Part shown: positions 23,220 to 30,464 of the stretch, piece by piece | Position numbering within the stretch: the first letter of the stretch is position 1 | How the letters are laid out: each line of letters begins with the position of its first letter | DNA from: Amnibacterium setariae | GTDB taxonomy: Bacteria; Actinomycetota; Actinomycetes; Actinomycetales; Microbacteriaceae | NCBI RefSeq assembly: GCF_003581425.1 | Contig: NZ_QXTG01000001.1 | Coordinates: 124,001 to 188,000, forward strand | DNA length: 64,000 nucleotides | Direction: 5' to 3' | Notes under the pieces: generated by a model | What the model was told of the DNA's origin: nothing | Databases searched by the model: none | What the model saw: the letters and a program-made list of their open reading frames with translations, nothing else | Position numbers and translations under genes: made by a program

Positions 23220-24410
23220 TCAGCCCTGCAGCGCCGCCTCGAAGACGTCGATCGCCGCGTTCAGGTCCGCCTCCGAGATGACGATCGGCGGGGCGAAGCG
23301 CACGGTCTGCCCGTGCGTGTCCTTCGCGAGCACGCCGGCGGCCATCATCCGCTCGCAGACCTCGCGGGCGGTGCCCACGGCGGGGTCGATGTCGACGCCC
23401 GCCCACAGCCCGCGCACGCGGACCGCGGTGACGCCGCGCCCGACCAGCGGCTCGAGGCGCGCCTGCAGCACGGCGCCGAGCTCGCGGGCGCGCCGCTGGG
23501 GCTCGCCCGTCGCGAGCATGCGCACGACCTCGAGGCCGACGGCCGCGGCCAGCGGGTTGCCGCCGAAGGTCGAGCCGTGCTCGCCGGGACGGAGCACGCC
23601 GAGCACGTCCTCGTCGCCGACGACCGCGGAGACGGGCACGATGCCGCCGCCGAGCGCCTTGCCGAGCAGGTAGAGGTCCGGCACGACGCCGACGAGGTCG
23701 CACGCGAAGGTCGCGCCGACCCGGCCGAGGCCGGACTGGATCTCGTCCGCGATCATCAGCACGCGGTGCTCGTCGCAGAGGTGGCGCACCGCGGGCAGGT
23801 AGTCGTCCGGCGGCACGACGATGCCGGCCTCGCCCTGCACCGGCTCGAGCAGCACGGCGACCGTCGTGTCGTCGATGGCCGCCTCGAGCGCCTCCGCCGA
23901 GCCGTAGGGCACGACCCGGAAGCCCGGCGTGTAGGGGCCGAAGCCCTCGCGGGCGGAGGGGTCGTCGCTGAACGAGACGATCGTCGTCGTGCGGCCGTGG
24001 AAGTTGCCGCTCGCGACGACGATCGTGGCCGCGCCGTCCGGCACGCCCTTCACGCGGTAGCCCCAGGCGCGGGCGACCTTGATGCCGGACTCGACGGCCT
24101 CGGCGCCGGTGTTCATCGGCAGGACCATCGTCTTGCCGGCGAGGGCCGCGAGCTCGCGGGCGAACGGCTCGAGCCGGTCGTTCTCGAACGCGCGGCTGAC
24201 GAGCGTGACGCGGTCGAGCTGCGCCTTCGCCGCCGCGACCAGCGCCGGGTGGCCGTGGCCGAAGTTCACCGCCGAGTAGGCGGCGAGCAGGTCGAGGTAG
24301 CGGCGGCCGTCCGAGTCGACGACCCACGCGCCCTCGCCCGTCGCGATCTCGACCGGCAGCGGGTGGTAGTTGTGCGCGAGCGCGCTGGGCGCCGTGCGGG
24401 CGCCGCTCAC
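23220..24410 (-). CDS. rocD: Ornithine aminotransferase
   Basis: PLP enzyme of 396 residues converting ornithine and 2-oxoglutarate to glutamate 5-semialdehyde and glutamate, a step linking arginine breakdown with proline/glutamate. Class III aminotransferase features: AYSAVNFGHGHP, NTGAEAVESGIKVARAW, the SGNFHGRTTT stretch, the Asp of LMIADEIQSGLGR and the Schiff-base Lys in YLLGKALGGG. The overall sequence style (AHNYHPLPVEI near the N-terminus) matches RocD rather than acetylornithine aminotransferase. The GTG overlaps the stop of the amidinohydrolase gene (GTGA). The arrangement with that gene and a divergent Lrp regulator mirrors the Rv2324-Rv2320c region of Mycobacterium tuberculosis. 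Confidence 0.92.
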   Translation of the reverse strand: MSGARTAPSALAHNYHPLPVEIATGEGAWVVDSDGRRYLDLLAAYSAVNFGHGHPALVAAAKAQLDRVTLVSRAFENDRLEPFARELAALAGKTMVLPMNTGAEAVESGIKVARAWGYRVKGVPDGAATIVVASGNFHGRTTTIVSFSDDPSAREGFGPYTPGFRVVPYGSAEALEAAIDDTTVAVLLEPVQGEAGIVVPPDDYLPAVRHLCDEHRVLMIADEIQSGLGRVGATFACDLVGVVPDLYLLGKALGGGIVPVSAVVGDEDVLGVLRPGEHGSTFGGNPLAAAVGLEVVRMLATGEPQRRARELGAVLQARLEPLVGRGVTAVRVRGLWAGVDIDPAVGTAREVCERMMAAGVLAKDTHGQTVRFAPPIVISEADLNAAIDVFEAALQG

Positions 24411-25264
24411 CGCTCGCCCCGCAGCTCGAGGGTGCAGCACTTCACGCCGCCGCCGCCGAGCAGCAGCTCGGCGAGGTCGAGCCCGATCGGGGTGTAGCCG
24501 CGCTCGCGCAGCGACGCCTCGAAGCCCTTCGCCCGGGAGGCGATGACGACGTTCCGGCCGTCGGAGATGGAGTTGAGGCCGAGCCAGCGTGCGTCCTCGA
24601 TGCCGACCTCCACCGCGTCGGGGTACCGGCGGGCGAGCACCGCGCGGCTCGCGTCGTCGAACGCCTCCGGCAGGTAGGCGATGTTCGCGTCGGCGCCGGC
24701 CGGGTCGAGCACGGCGAGCGCCGTGTCCAGGTGGTAGAACCGCGGGTCGACGAGGCGGAGGGTGACGACCTCGCGGCCCGTCACCTGCGCGAGCTCGGCG
24801 TGGCTCTCGACGCTCGTGCGGAAGCCCGTGCCGGCGAGGATCGCGTCGCCGACGAGGAGGAAGTCGCCCTCGCCCTCGTTGACCTCCCGGGCCTCGTGGA
24901 CGCGGAAGCCGTGCTCGCGGAACCACTCGCCGTATGCGGGGCCCTCGGGCTGCCGCTCGGGGTGGGTGAACCTCGCGGTGTACGCGACGCCGTCGAGCGT
25001 GAAGCCGCCGTTCGCGGCGTAGACCATGTCGGGCAGGCCGGGCAGCGGGTCGATCAGCTCGACGTCGTGGCCGAGGGCGGTGTAGGCGTCGTGCAGCGTC
25101 TGCCACTGCTGCAGGGCGACGGAGGTGTCCGTCGGGTCCTGCGGGTTCATCCAGGGGTTGATCCGGTAGGCGACCGTGTAGTGGTCGGGGCGGCACATCA
25201 GGTAGCGGCGGCGGATCGCCGTCCGCTCGGACTCGGGGCTGCGCGCGGGCGCGGTGGACGTCAC
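24407..25264 (-). CDS. DDAH-like amidinohydrolase (dimethylargininase or arginine dihydrolase)
   Basis: A 285-residue member of the guanidino-modifying enzyme superfamily. Features: RRRYLMCRPDHYTVAYRINPWM near the N-terminus (shortened), the substrate loop DMVYAANGGFTLDG, FYHLDTALAVL with the catalytic His178, and the C-terminal GVKCCTLELRGE with the nucleophile Cys (276 or 277). Annotated relatives are called dimethylargininase. Because the next gene uses ornithine, an arginine dihydrolase producing ornithine directly would fit the pathway better than citrulline release; the Asn in AANGG is compatible, but I cannot decide. The GTG has GAAGGACC upstream. A palindromic site about 100 nt upstream probably binds the divergent Lrp protein. 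Confidence 0.85.
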   Translation of the reverse strand: MTSTAPARSPESERTAIRRRYLMCRPDHYTVAYRINPWMNPQDPTDTSVALQQWQTLHDAYTALGHDVELIDPLPGLPDMVYAANGGFTLDGVAYTARFTHPERQPEGPAYGEWFREHGFRVHEAREVNEGEGDFLLVGDAILAGTGFRTSVESHAELAQVTGREVVTLRLVDPRFYHLDTALAVLDPAGADANIAYLPEAFDDASRAVLARRYPDAVEVGIEDARWLGLNSISDGRNVVIASRAKGFEASLRERGYTPIGLDLAELLLGGGGVKCCTLELRGER

Positions 25265-25360
25265 GAGAGGTCCTTCTCTGTCGGCGGGACTGGACGCCGG
25301 ACCAGGTCGACGGCTCGCTCCCAGTGTGCAACGCCGATCGCGCACGGACGCGTCCGGTCG

Positions 25361-25375
25361 CGCAACGATGTTGCG
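25361..25375. promoter_or_regulatory. Probable Lrp-type operator (CGCAAC-GAT-GTTGCG)
   Basis: CGCAACGATGTTGCG is a perfect inverted repeat with 6-nt arms. The same CGCAACGAT string recurs immediately before the promoter of the lrp-like gene (25873-25881). Shared motifs before the ddaH-rocD operon and the regulator gene suggest coordinated control. The assignment is inferred. Confidence 0.55.
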
Positions 25376-25406
25376 TTCATGCCGGGTCCGACGCGCCGAG
25401 CGCTCG

Positions 25407-25772
25407 TCAGCGGCGGGAGGGGACGCGGTGCGCCGTCCCGGCGACGCCGGCGCTGACGCCGCCCGCGACGGGCCCGCGGCGCTGCTCCTGCCGCAGCCGC
25501 ATCGACTCGAGCCGCGCCACCGCCCGCTGGTGCCGGCGCACGCCGCGACGACCGCGTACGACGGCGAGGACCCCGAGCACGAGGAGCACGACGCCGCCGA
25601 GCACCGGCCAGAAGTCGGCGACCGACACGAACCCGACCAGCAGCTCGGCGACGAAGCCGGGCACGGACGGCGCGTGGGCGACGAGCACGAGGGCGCCGAC
25701 GGCGGCCGCCGCCCCGCCGATCCCGATCTCGAGCCGCGAGGAGACGGGAGGCGCGGACGCTCGGGCCGACAT
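25407..25772 (-). CDS. Small two-TM hypothetical protein (121 aa)
   Basis: Function not recognised. Two membrane segments are predicted (about 18-36 and 56-69; PVLGGVVLLVLGVLAVV is the second), with a basic, Arg-rich C-terminal tail (RRGVRRHQRAVARLESMRLR and on). The ATG lies 6 nt downstream of TACGGT on the minus strand (25784-25779), matching the leaderless promoter spacing seen throughout the window; this is my main reason to accept it. It separates the ddaH-rocD operon from the Lrp gene but runs in the same direction as ddaH, so read-through into ddaH is possible. Confidence 0.6.
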   Translation of the reverse strand: MSARASAPPVSSRLEIGIGGAAAAVGALVLVAHAPSVPGFVAELLVGFVSVADFWPVLGGVVLLVLGVLAVVRGRRGVRRHQRAVARLESMRLRQEQRRGPVAGGVSAGVAGTAHRVPSRR

Positions 25773-25872
25773 GCGGCCACCGTATTGACGGGCACCGGCG
25801 CGGCGCGTCCCCCCGTTCGCGCCCGGTCGGAGCGCGGTCCGCGCAGCGCCTGTGCGTCAGGTGCCCCCAGAA

Positions 25873-25890
25873 CGCAACGATCGATACCCT
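25873..25890 (+). promoter_or_regulatory. lrp promoter with CGCAACGAT half-site
   Basis: CGCAACGAT (25873-25881) directly precedes TACCCT (25885-25890), a TAnnnT -10 located 7 nt before the GTG of the Lrp gene. This predicts a leaderless mRNA and self-regulation by a factor bound just upstream of the -10. Confidence 0.5.
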
Positions 25891-25897
25891 CGGGATC

Positions 25898-26335
25898 GTG
25901 GACGCCATCGACTCCCGCATCATCGACCTCCTCAAGCGCAACGCGCGCTCGGCCTACGGCGACATCGGCGCCGTGGTCGGCCTCTCCGCCTCCGCGGTGA
26001 AGCGGCGCGTGGACCGGCTGCTGGCCGAGGGCGTCATCCGGTCGTTCACCATCCAGGTGGATCCGGCGACGGAGGGCATGAGCACCGAGGCGTGGGTCGA
26101 GCTGTTCTGCCGCGGCACCGTCTCCCCCACCGAGCTGCGGCGCATCCTGTCCGCGGTGCCGGAGGTGGTCTACGCCGGCACGGTGACGGGCAGCGCCGAC
26201 GCGATCGTGCACATGCGGAGCCGCGACATCCCGAGCCTCGAGCTCGCCCTCGAGCGCGTGCGGGTCGCGCCGAACGTCGACCACACCCGCAGCGCGATCG
26301 TGCTCTCGCGCCTCGTCAACCGCACGGCGGGGTGA
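25898..26335 (+). CDS. Lrp/AsnC family regulator of the arginine module
   Basis: A 145-residue feast/famine regulator. The helix-turn-helix is at about 3-45 (IDSRIIDLLKRNARSAYGDI, then LSASAVKRRVDRLLAEGVI) and the RAM ligand-binding domain follows (AWVELFCRG, VVYAGTVTGSADAIVHMR). It is divergent from the ddaH-rocD operon (with a small membrane protein gene between), as its M. tuberculosis counterpart Rv2324 is. Likely effectors are arginine or ornithine (inference). The GTG lies 7 nt after TACCCT, so translation is probably leaderless. Confidence 0.9.
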   Translation: MDAIDSRIIDLLKRNARSAYGDIGAVVGLSASAVKRRVDRLLAEGVIRSFTIQVDPATEGMSTEAWVELFCRGTVSPTELRRILSAVPEVVYAGTVTGSADAIVHMRSRDIPSLELALERVRVAPNVDHTRSAIVLSRLVNRTAG

Positions 26336-26673
26336 CCGGAGGCGCTCGGCGCCCGGTTTTCCACTGAGCGGGAATCGGTTCGAACCGGTTCAGACGCGAG
26401 CCGGCCCCCTGGGAATCCCGGGCACGACCTGGGATTCGTATCGCTCCGCAACGAATTCCGCGGCGTGGCGCAGCAGGCCTGCGGCGTCCAGGCGGTGTAC
26501 GCGGTTCGTCCAGGCCGTGACCGTCCTGTTACCTTCCTCGGCGACATCCGCCGCCCCTCCACCCCATCCGCGGCGGCCCATCGACACGCCTCGACGCCTG
26601 GCCTGCGACTGCTCGCACGGCCGCGTCGCGGCGTGCCTGCGGCGTGCGCGCCGAGACCATGGAAGGAGCCGGC
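26336..26673. other. 338-nt gap with probable promoter and 130-nt leader of the NlpC/P60 gene
   Basis: It contains a perfect palindrome CGGTTCGAACCG (26376-26387) after lrp, and TACCTT (26530-26535), which fits a -10 box for the downstream hydrolase and would give a leader of about 130 nt rich in GC stems. I compared it by eye with the c-di-AMP (ydaO) riboswitch, which often precedes such hydrolases in Actinobacteria, and did not find its conserved core. Short open frames here (for example on the minus strand, 26390-26587) lack a credible start. Confidence 0.4.
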
Positions 26674-27459
26674 ATGCGTCGGACGACGAGCTGGAGCGCA
26701 GGGATCGCGCTGGTATCGGCAGTGGCGGGCGCCGCGGTGCTGGGCGGGACCGTGGCGGGCGCGCCCCACCACGCGGCGCCGGCCGCCGAGCGCACCGAGG
26801 ACACGGCGGCGGTCGTCCGCTCCGTGCAGGCGCGGCTGACCGCGCTGGACGGCGCGGCGGACCGCGCGGGCAAGGCCGCGGCGATCGCCGACGAGGCCGT
26901 GCTGCAGCACGACACCGCCGCGAACCGCGCGGCGGCCGACCGGGCAGAGTCCGCCCTCGCGGCCCTCGCCGACCGGCAGACGCCCGAGCTGACCGGCCTG
27001 CTGCAGCGCCTCGAGTCGCTCGGCGTGCGTCCGGAGACCGTGCAGGGCGACGGCACCACCGCGACCACGGCCGCGCTCGTCGGCCGCACGAGAGCGCTCC
27101 GCGCCGTCTCCTACGCGCGCAAGCAGATCGGCGACCCCTACGGCTTCGCCAAGGCGGGCCCGGGCCGCTGGGACTGCTCCGGCCTCACGATGAAGTCGTA
27201 CAAGGCCGTCAAGGTCGCCATCGGCGGCCACAGCGCGACCGCGCAGTGGCGGAAGGCGAAGTCGAAGCACCGCCTCGTCTCCTTCAAGAAGAAGAAGGCC
27301 GGCGACCTGATCTTCTACGGCCGCCCCGGCGCCGTCTACCACGTGGCGATCTACGCCGGCCACGGCCGGATGATCGAGGCCCCGTACCCGGGCAAGCGGG
27401 TGCGCGAGGTGAAGGTCCGCAACGGCGACCGGCTCTCGCAGGTGGCCCGTCCGGCCTGA
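26674..27459 (+). CDS. Secreted NlpC/P60 peptidoglycan hydrolase
   Basis: A 261-residue exported protein: basic start MRRTTSW, hydrophobic signal at about 9-29, an Ala-rich helical region (about 40-120, probably coiled coil), and a C-terminal NlpC/P60 domain. Catalytic Cys168 lies in GRWDCSGLTMKSY and His223 in VYHVAIYAGHG; the third polar residue is expected in the following strand. Such enzymes cut D-Glu-mDAP (or equivalent) bonds in peptidoglycan stems and work in wall remodelling or daughter-cell separation. The loop KAKSKHRLVSFKKKKAGD is unusually Lys-rich for this proteome, perhaps for wall binding. ATG 26674 is chosen because GGAAGGAG lies 5 nt upstream; the GTG at 26644 would add ten residues before the signal. 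Confidence 0.9.
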   Translation: MRRTTSWSAGIALVSAVAGAAVLGGTVAGAPHHAAPAAERTEDTAAVVRSVQARLTALDGAADRAGKAAAIADEAVLQHDTAANRAAADRAESALAALADRQTPELTGLLQRLESLGVRPETVQGDGTTATTAALVGRTRALRAVSYARKQIGDPYGFAKAGPGRWDCSGLTMKSYKAVKVAIGGHSATAQWRKAKSKHRLVSFKKKKAGDLIFYGRPGAVYHVAIYAGHGRMIEAPYPGKRVREVKVRNGDRLSQVARPA

Positions 27460-27521
27460 CCCCGTCCGACCCCGGGGGCGTCGGTAGGGTCGTGCGGTCA
27501 GCCCGACCGCCGAGGAGCGCG

Positions 27522-28829
27522 ATGCCCGTCGACCCGACCGACCCCGACCTCCCCCTGTACGGCGCACCGCCGCTGACCGCCTACGCGCGGTTCTGGCGGC
27601 GGTACGTCGTCTTCACGGGGCGCGCCAGCCTGTCCGAGTTCTGGTGGGCCGCGCTGCTGAACACGGTCGCGGCGCTCGTGCTCGCAATCGCGGGCGGCGC
27701 CCTCGTGGCGGTCGGCGCGGGCCTCGCGAGCGACGGCTCGCCGGTGGCCGCGATCCCGAACGCGCTGGGCGCCGTGCTGCTCTTCGCGCTCGGGGTGTTC
27801 TTCCTCGCGCAGATCGTGCCGAGCATCGCCCTGTCGATCCGACGGCTGCACGACGCAAACCTGTCCGGCCTCTTCCTGCTGCTCGGCTTCATCCCGTCCG
27901 TGGGCGGGCTCGTCCTGCTCGTGCTGGACGTGCTGCCGTCGAACCCGGAGGGCCGCCGGTTCGACGAGGGCGCCGCGCGCTGGCAGCCCTCGGCGCCGGC
28001 GCCGGCCGCTTCCGCGCCTTCCACGCCGGACCCGTTCGCCGTGCCGGCCGCGGGCGCCTCCGCCGCGCCGTTCGCCGCACCGCCCACCGCACCGCCCGCC
28101 GCGCCGCCCGCCGCGCCGACCAACGGCGGCTTCGACGCCTGGCCGGCACCCGCGACGACGCCGCCCGCGACCGCGCCGCTGCCCGTCTCGGCGACGCGGG
28201 TCGACGCCGCGGACACGGCACCGCGACCCGCGGATGCGCTCACCGCGGCGTGGAGCGCCCTCGGCGAGGTCGAGCGCGTCGAGCCGCGCCTCGGGGTGCA
28301 GCCGTCGTGGCGACGGCAGGGCTACCTCTTCGTCCGTCGGCCGGACGGCGCCGACGTGCTGACGACGGACGGGCTCGGCGAGGCGGAGGGCGCGGCCGCG
28401 CTCGGCGCCGGCGCGGAGGTCTACCTCGCGTCGCCGGAGCTCGGCGCGACGCGCGAGGCCGTCGCGGACGGCTGGCGGTTCACGATCGTGGCGGCCGTCG
28501 CCCGCCGGATCGGCGCGAGCGGCATGCACCTGCCCGCGGAGCTCGAGCAGTACGGCGCGCTCTCCATGTCCGTGCCCGCGGACGCGCCGGCGGACTGGCG
28601 CGGCGCGGACGGCGGCGTGGGCGTGCTGGTCGGCGTCGGCCTGCCGGGCGTGCCGGAGGCGGTGGCGACCGCCGCAGGCGAGGTGCGCCTCGTCGGCCTG
28701 GTGCCCCTCCGGCCGGAGGAGCTGCAGCGCATCCTCGACGGCGGCCGCGAGGCCCGCCGGTCGGTCGCCGCTCGGCTGGCGGCGCTGCCGCCCGCCCAGC
28801 TCACCGCGCCGGACCGCCCCGCCGTCTGA
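27522..28829 (+). CDS. DUF805 membrane protein fused to a C-terminal soluble domain
   Basis: A 435-residue protein in three parts. Residues about 20-140 are a DUF805 domain (YVVFTGRASLSEFWWAALLN, SIALSIRRLHDANLSGLFLLLGFIP) with four membrane segments. Residues about 145-235 are an Ala/Pro-rich linker. Residues about 235-400 form a soluble domain with VQPSWRRQGYLFVRRPDGAD, EVYLASPELG and WRFTIVAAVARRIGASG, which resembles suppressor-of-fused-like domains found in other actinobacterial proteins; I hold that weakly. DUF805 proteins are common and unexplained. A TAGGGT about 30 nt upstream and a GAGGAG site support the ATG. It ends at a strong bidirectional terminator. Confidence 0.8.
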   Translation: MPVDPTDPDLPLYGAPPLTAYARFWRRYVVFTGRASLSEFWWAALLNTVAALVLAIAGGALVAVGAGLASDGSPVAAIPNALGAVLLFALGVFFLAQIVPSIALSIRRLHDANLSGLFLLLGFIPSVGGLVLLVLDVLPSNPEGRRFDEGAARWQPSAPAPAASAPSTPDPFAVPAAGASAAPFAAPPTAPPAAPPAAPTNGGFDAWPAPATTPPATAPLPVSATRVDAADTAPRPADALTAAWSALGEVERVEPRLGVQPSWRRQGYLFVRRPDGADVLTTDGLGEAEGAAALGAGAEVYLASPELGATREAVADGWRFTIVAAVARRIGASGMHLPAELEQYGALSMSVPADAPADWRGADGGVGVLVGVGLPGVPEAVATAAGEVRLVGLVPLRPEELQRILDGGREARRSVAARLAALPPAQLTAPDRPAV

Positions 28830-28833
28830 CCCC

Positions 28834-28894
28834 TTCTCCTCCCGCATCCGAGGAACCGGCGCCCGCCGAACCGGTTCCCCGGATGCGGGGAGAA
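28834..28894. terminator. Bidirectional terminator
   Basis: TTCTCCTCCCGCATCCG followed by GGAACCGG pairs with CCGGTTCC and CGGATGCGGGGAGAA around an 11-nt loop, with one bulged A. It lies between two convergent genes and is symmetric enough to act on both. Confidence 0.75.
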
Positions 28895-28906
28895 CAGGGA
28901 GCGGGG

Positions 28907-29863
28907 TCAGTGCCAGCGGTGGTCCTGCGGCGCCAGCCTCTCGGCGCGGCGGGGGACCGAGACGCCGGAGGCGACGATCAGCCGCATGACGCGCTGCCGG
29001 TGGCCCCGCCAGGGCTCGAGCAGCTCGAGCATCCCGGCGTCGTCGACCTTGCGGCCGATCAGCGCGGTGCCGACGATGCCGGGCAGGTGCAGGTCGCCGA
29101 AGCTCGGGGCGTCGGGGTCCCCGTGCGAGCGCTGCGTCGTCTCCGCGGCCGTCCAGATGCCGACCCCGGCGACGCTCCGCAGCCGCTTCGCCACCTCGGC
29201 GCCGCCGCGGCCGAGCGCGAGCGTCCGCTCGAGCCCCGGCGCGACGGCGGTCGCCGCCATCACCGCGGCCGACCGCTTCGGGTCGACGCCGGCGCGGTGC
29301 CAGTCCCAGGAGGGGATGCGGCGCCAGGCGTCCGCCGCCGGCGCCACGCGCATGCCCTCCGGCACCGGGCCGGGCGGGATCTCGCCGTGCCGCCGGACGA
29401 GCCAGGCCCAGGACCGGTGCGCGTCCACGGTGGCGACCTTCTGCTCGAGGATCGCGGCGACGAGCATCTCGACGACCTGGCGGCACCGGGTGAGCCTCAG
29501 CCCGACGCGTCGCCGCCGCGTCTCGGCGAGCAGCCGCACGGCGGAGACGTCGAGGTCCGACCAGTCGTCGCCCTCCCCGAGCAGCTCGGGCACCCCGTCG
29601 ATCGCCCACTCGGCGCCGTCGCCCCAGGCGCGGGCGTGGACGCTCCCGTCCGCGTGCTGCGCGAGCCGCAGGGTCGCGGCGCCCTCCGGCGTCCGCACCG
29701 TCCGCCACACGACCGGGCGGTCGGGCTCGCGGCGGAAGGTCGGGTCGCCCGCACCCCGCCGCAGCACCCGCACGGTGGCGACGAGGTCGACCGGCTCGGC
29801 GGGCGCGTAGACGGTCGTCACCGCCGGCGCCGCGACGGACGCCGGGATCGCTGTCCCCCGCAC
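28907..29863 (-). CDS. DNA-3-methyladenine glycosylase-like HhH-GPD protein
   Basis: A 318-residue base-excision repair glycosylase of the AlkA/HhH-GPD superfamily. The helix-hairpin-helix is LRSVAGVGIWTAAETTQR, followed after about ten residues by SFGDLHLP, where the Asp is the expected catalytic residue. Upstream VEMLVAAILEQKVATVDAHR, shortened, forms the first GPD helices. No Fe-S cysteine cluster is present. The first ~100 residues resemble the AlkA N-terminal domain only loosely. GTG 29863 lies 8 nt after TACGCT, so a leaderless mRNA is likely; GTG 29821 is an alternative that would trim 14 residues. An inverted repeat spans the start and promoter. Confidence 0.82.
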   Translation of the reverse strand: MRGTAIPASVAAPAVTTVYAPAEPVDLVATVRVLRRGAGDPTFRREPDRPVVWRTVRTPEGAATLRLAQHADGSVHARAWGDGAEWAIDGVPELLGEGDDWSDLDVSAVRLLAETRRRRVGLRLTRCRQVVEMLVAAILEQKVATVDAHRSWAWLVRRHGEIPPGPVPEGMRVAPAADAWRRIPSWDWHRAGVDPKRSAAVMAATAVAPGLERTLALGRGGAEVAKRLRSVAGVGIWTAAETTQRSHGDPDAPSFGDLHLPGIVGTALIGRKVDDAGMLELLEPWRGHRQRVMRLIVASGVSVPRRAERLAPQDHRWH

Positions 29864-29877
29864 GGGGGGACAGCGTA
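29850..29877 (-). promoter_or_regulatory. Glycosylase promoter with inverted repeat over the start codon
   Basis: GCTGTCCCCC and GGGGGACAGC form 10-nt arms around a short loop and include the GTG at 29863. The minus-strand -10 TACGCT is at 29877-29872. The repeat could be an operator just downstream of the -10 or a hairpin at the very 5' end of a leaderless message. Confidence 0.45.
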
Positions 29878-29977
29878 ATCACAGCCGTGTCGTGCTGCGG
29901 CGACACGCCGAGGTCTCGGGAGCGGCGATCCGGTCCCTCGCAGACGACTCGCGCCCGGACCGGCTAGCGTCCGGCGG

Positions 29978-30463
29978 ATGGTGGACGACGACGACATCGA
30001 GCGGCTCCGCACGCTCATCGGCAAGGCCCGGATCGGCATCCTCACGACCGTCGACGACGACGGCCGCCTGGTCAGCCGACCGATGGCGATCAAGGACCGG
30101 GAGTTCGACGGCGACCTCTGGTTCTTCACGGAGGACCCCTCCCACAAGACCGTCGAGGTCCGGCGGGACCCGCAGGTCAACGTGGCGCTCGAGTCCGGCA
30201 AGGGCTGGGTGTCGCTGTCCGGCGAGGCGGAGGTCGTGCGCGACGCGGCGAAGATCGACGAGCTGTGGGACACCGGCGCGGAGGCGTGGTTCGAGCACGG
30301 CCGCGAGGACCCGAAGGTCGCCCTGCTCAAGGTGACGGTCCACTCGGCCGAGTACTGGGCGACGGACGACCCGAAGCCCGTCGTCCTCCTCAAGTACGCG
30401 AAGGCCGCGGTCACGGGCGGCCGGCCGGACGTGGGCGAGGCCCGCACCGTCGAGCTCGACTGA
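29978..30463 (+). CDS. Pyridoxamine 5'-phosphate oxidase-fold protein (general stress protein 26 type)
   Basis: A 161-residue split-barrel flavin-binding protein. Signature parts: KARIGILTTVDDDGRLVSRPM, the central FFTEDPSHKTVEVRRDPQVNV region, GWVSLSGEAEVVRD, and HSAEYWATDDPKPVVLLKYAKA near the end (all shortened where longer). Relatives bind FMN or F420; the B. subtilis homologue class is induced by general stress. The catalytic role is unknown. The ATG lies 7 nt after TAGCGT (29965-29970), another probable leaderless start. The next gene begins 2 nt after its stop codon, so it heads a three-gene unit with a quinone-type reductase and a GNAT enzyme. Confidence 0.88.
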   Translation: MVDDDDIERLRTLIGKARIGILTTVDDDGRLVSRPMAIKDREFDGDLWFFTEDPSHKTVEVRRDPQVNVALESGKGWVSLSGEAEVVRDAAKIDELWDTGAEAWFEHGREDPKVALLKVTVHSAEYWATDDPKPVVLLKYAKAAVTGGRPDVGEARTVELD

Positions 30464-30464
30464 C

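Noticed and set aside
26390-26587. Small minus-strand gene of up to 65 codons
   Set aside because: The GAGGAAGG sequence in it is not followed by any start codon, and the translation is low-complexity at its N-terminus.
26536-26673. c-di-AMP (ydaO) riboswitch before the NlpC/P60 gene
   Set aside because: The position fits known biology, but I could not find the conserved core by eye.
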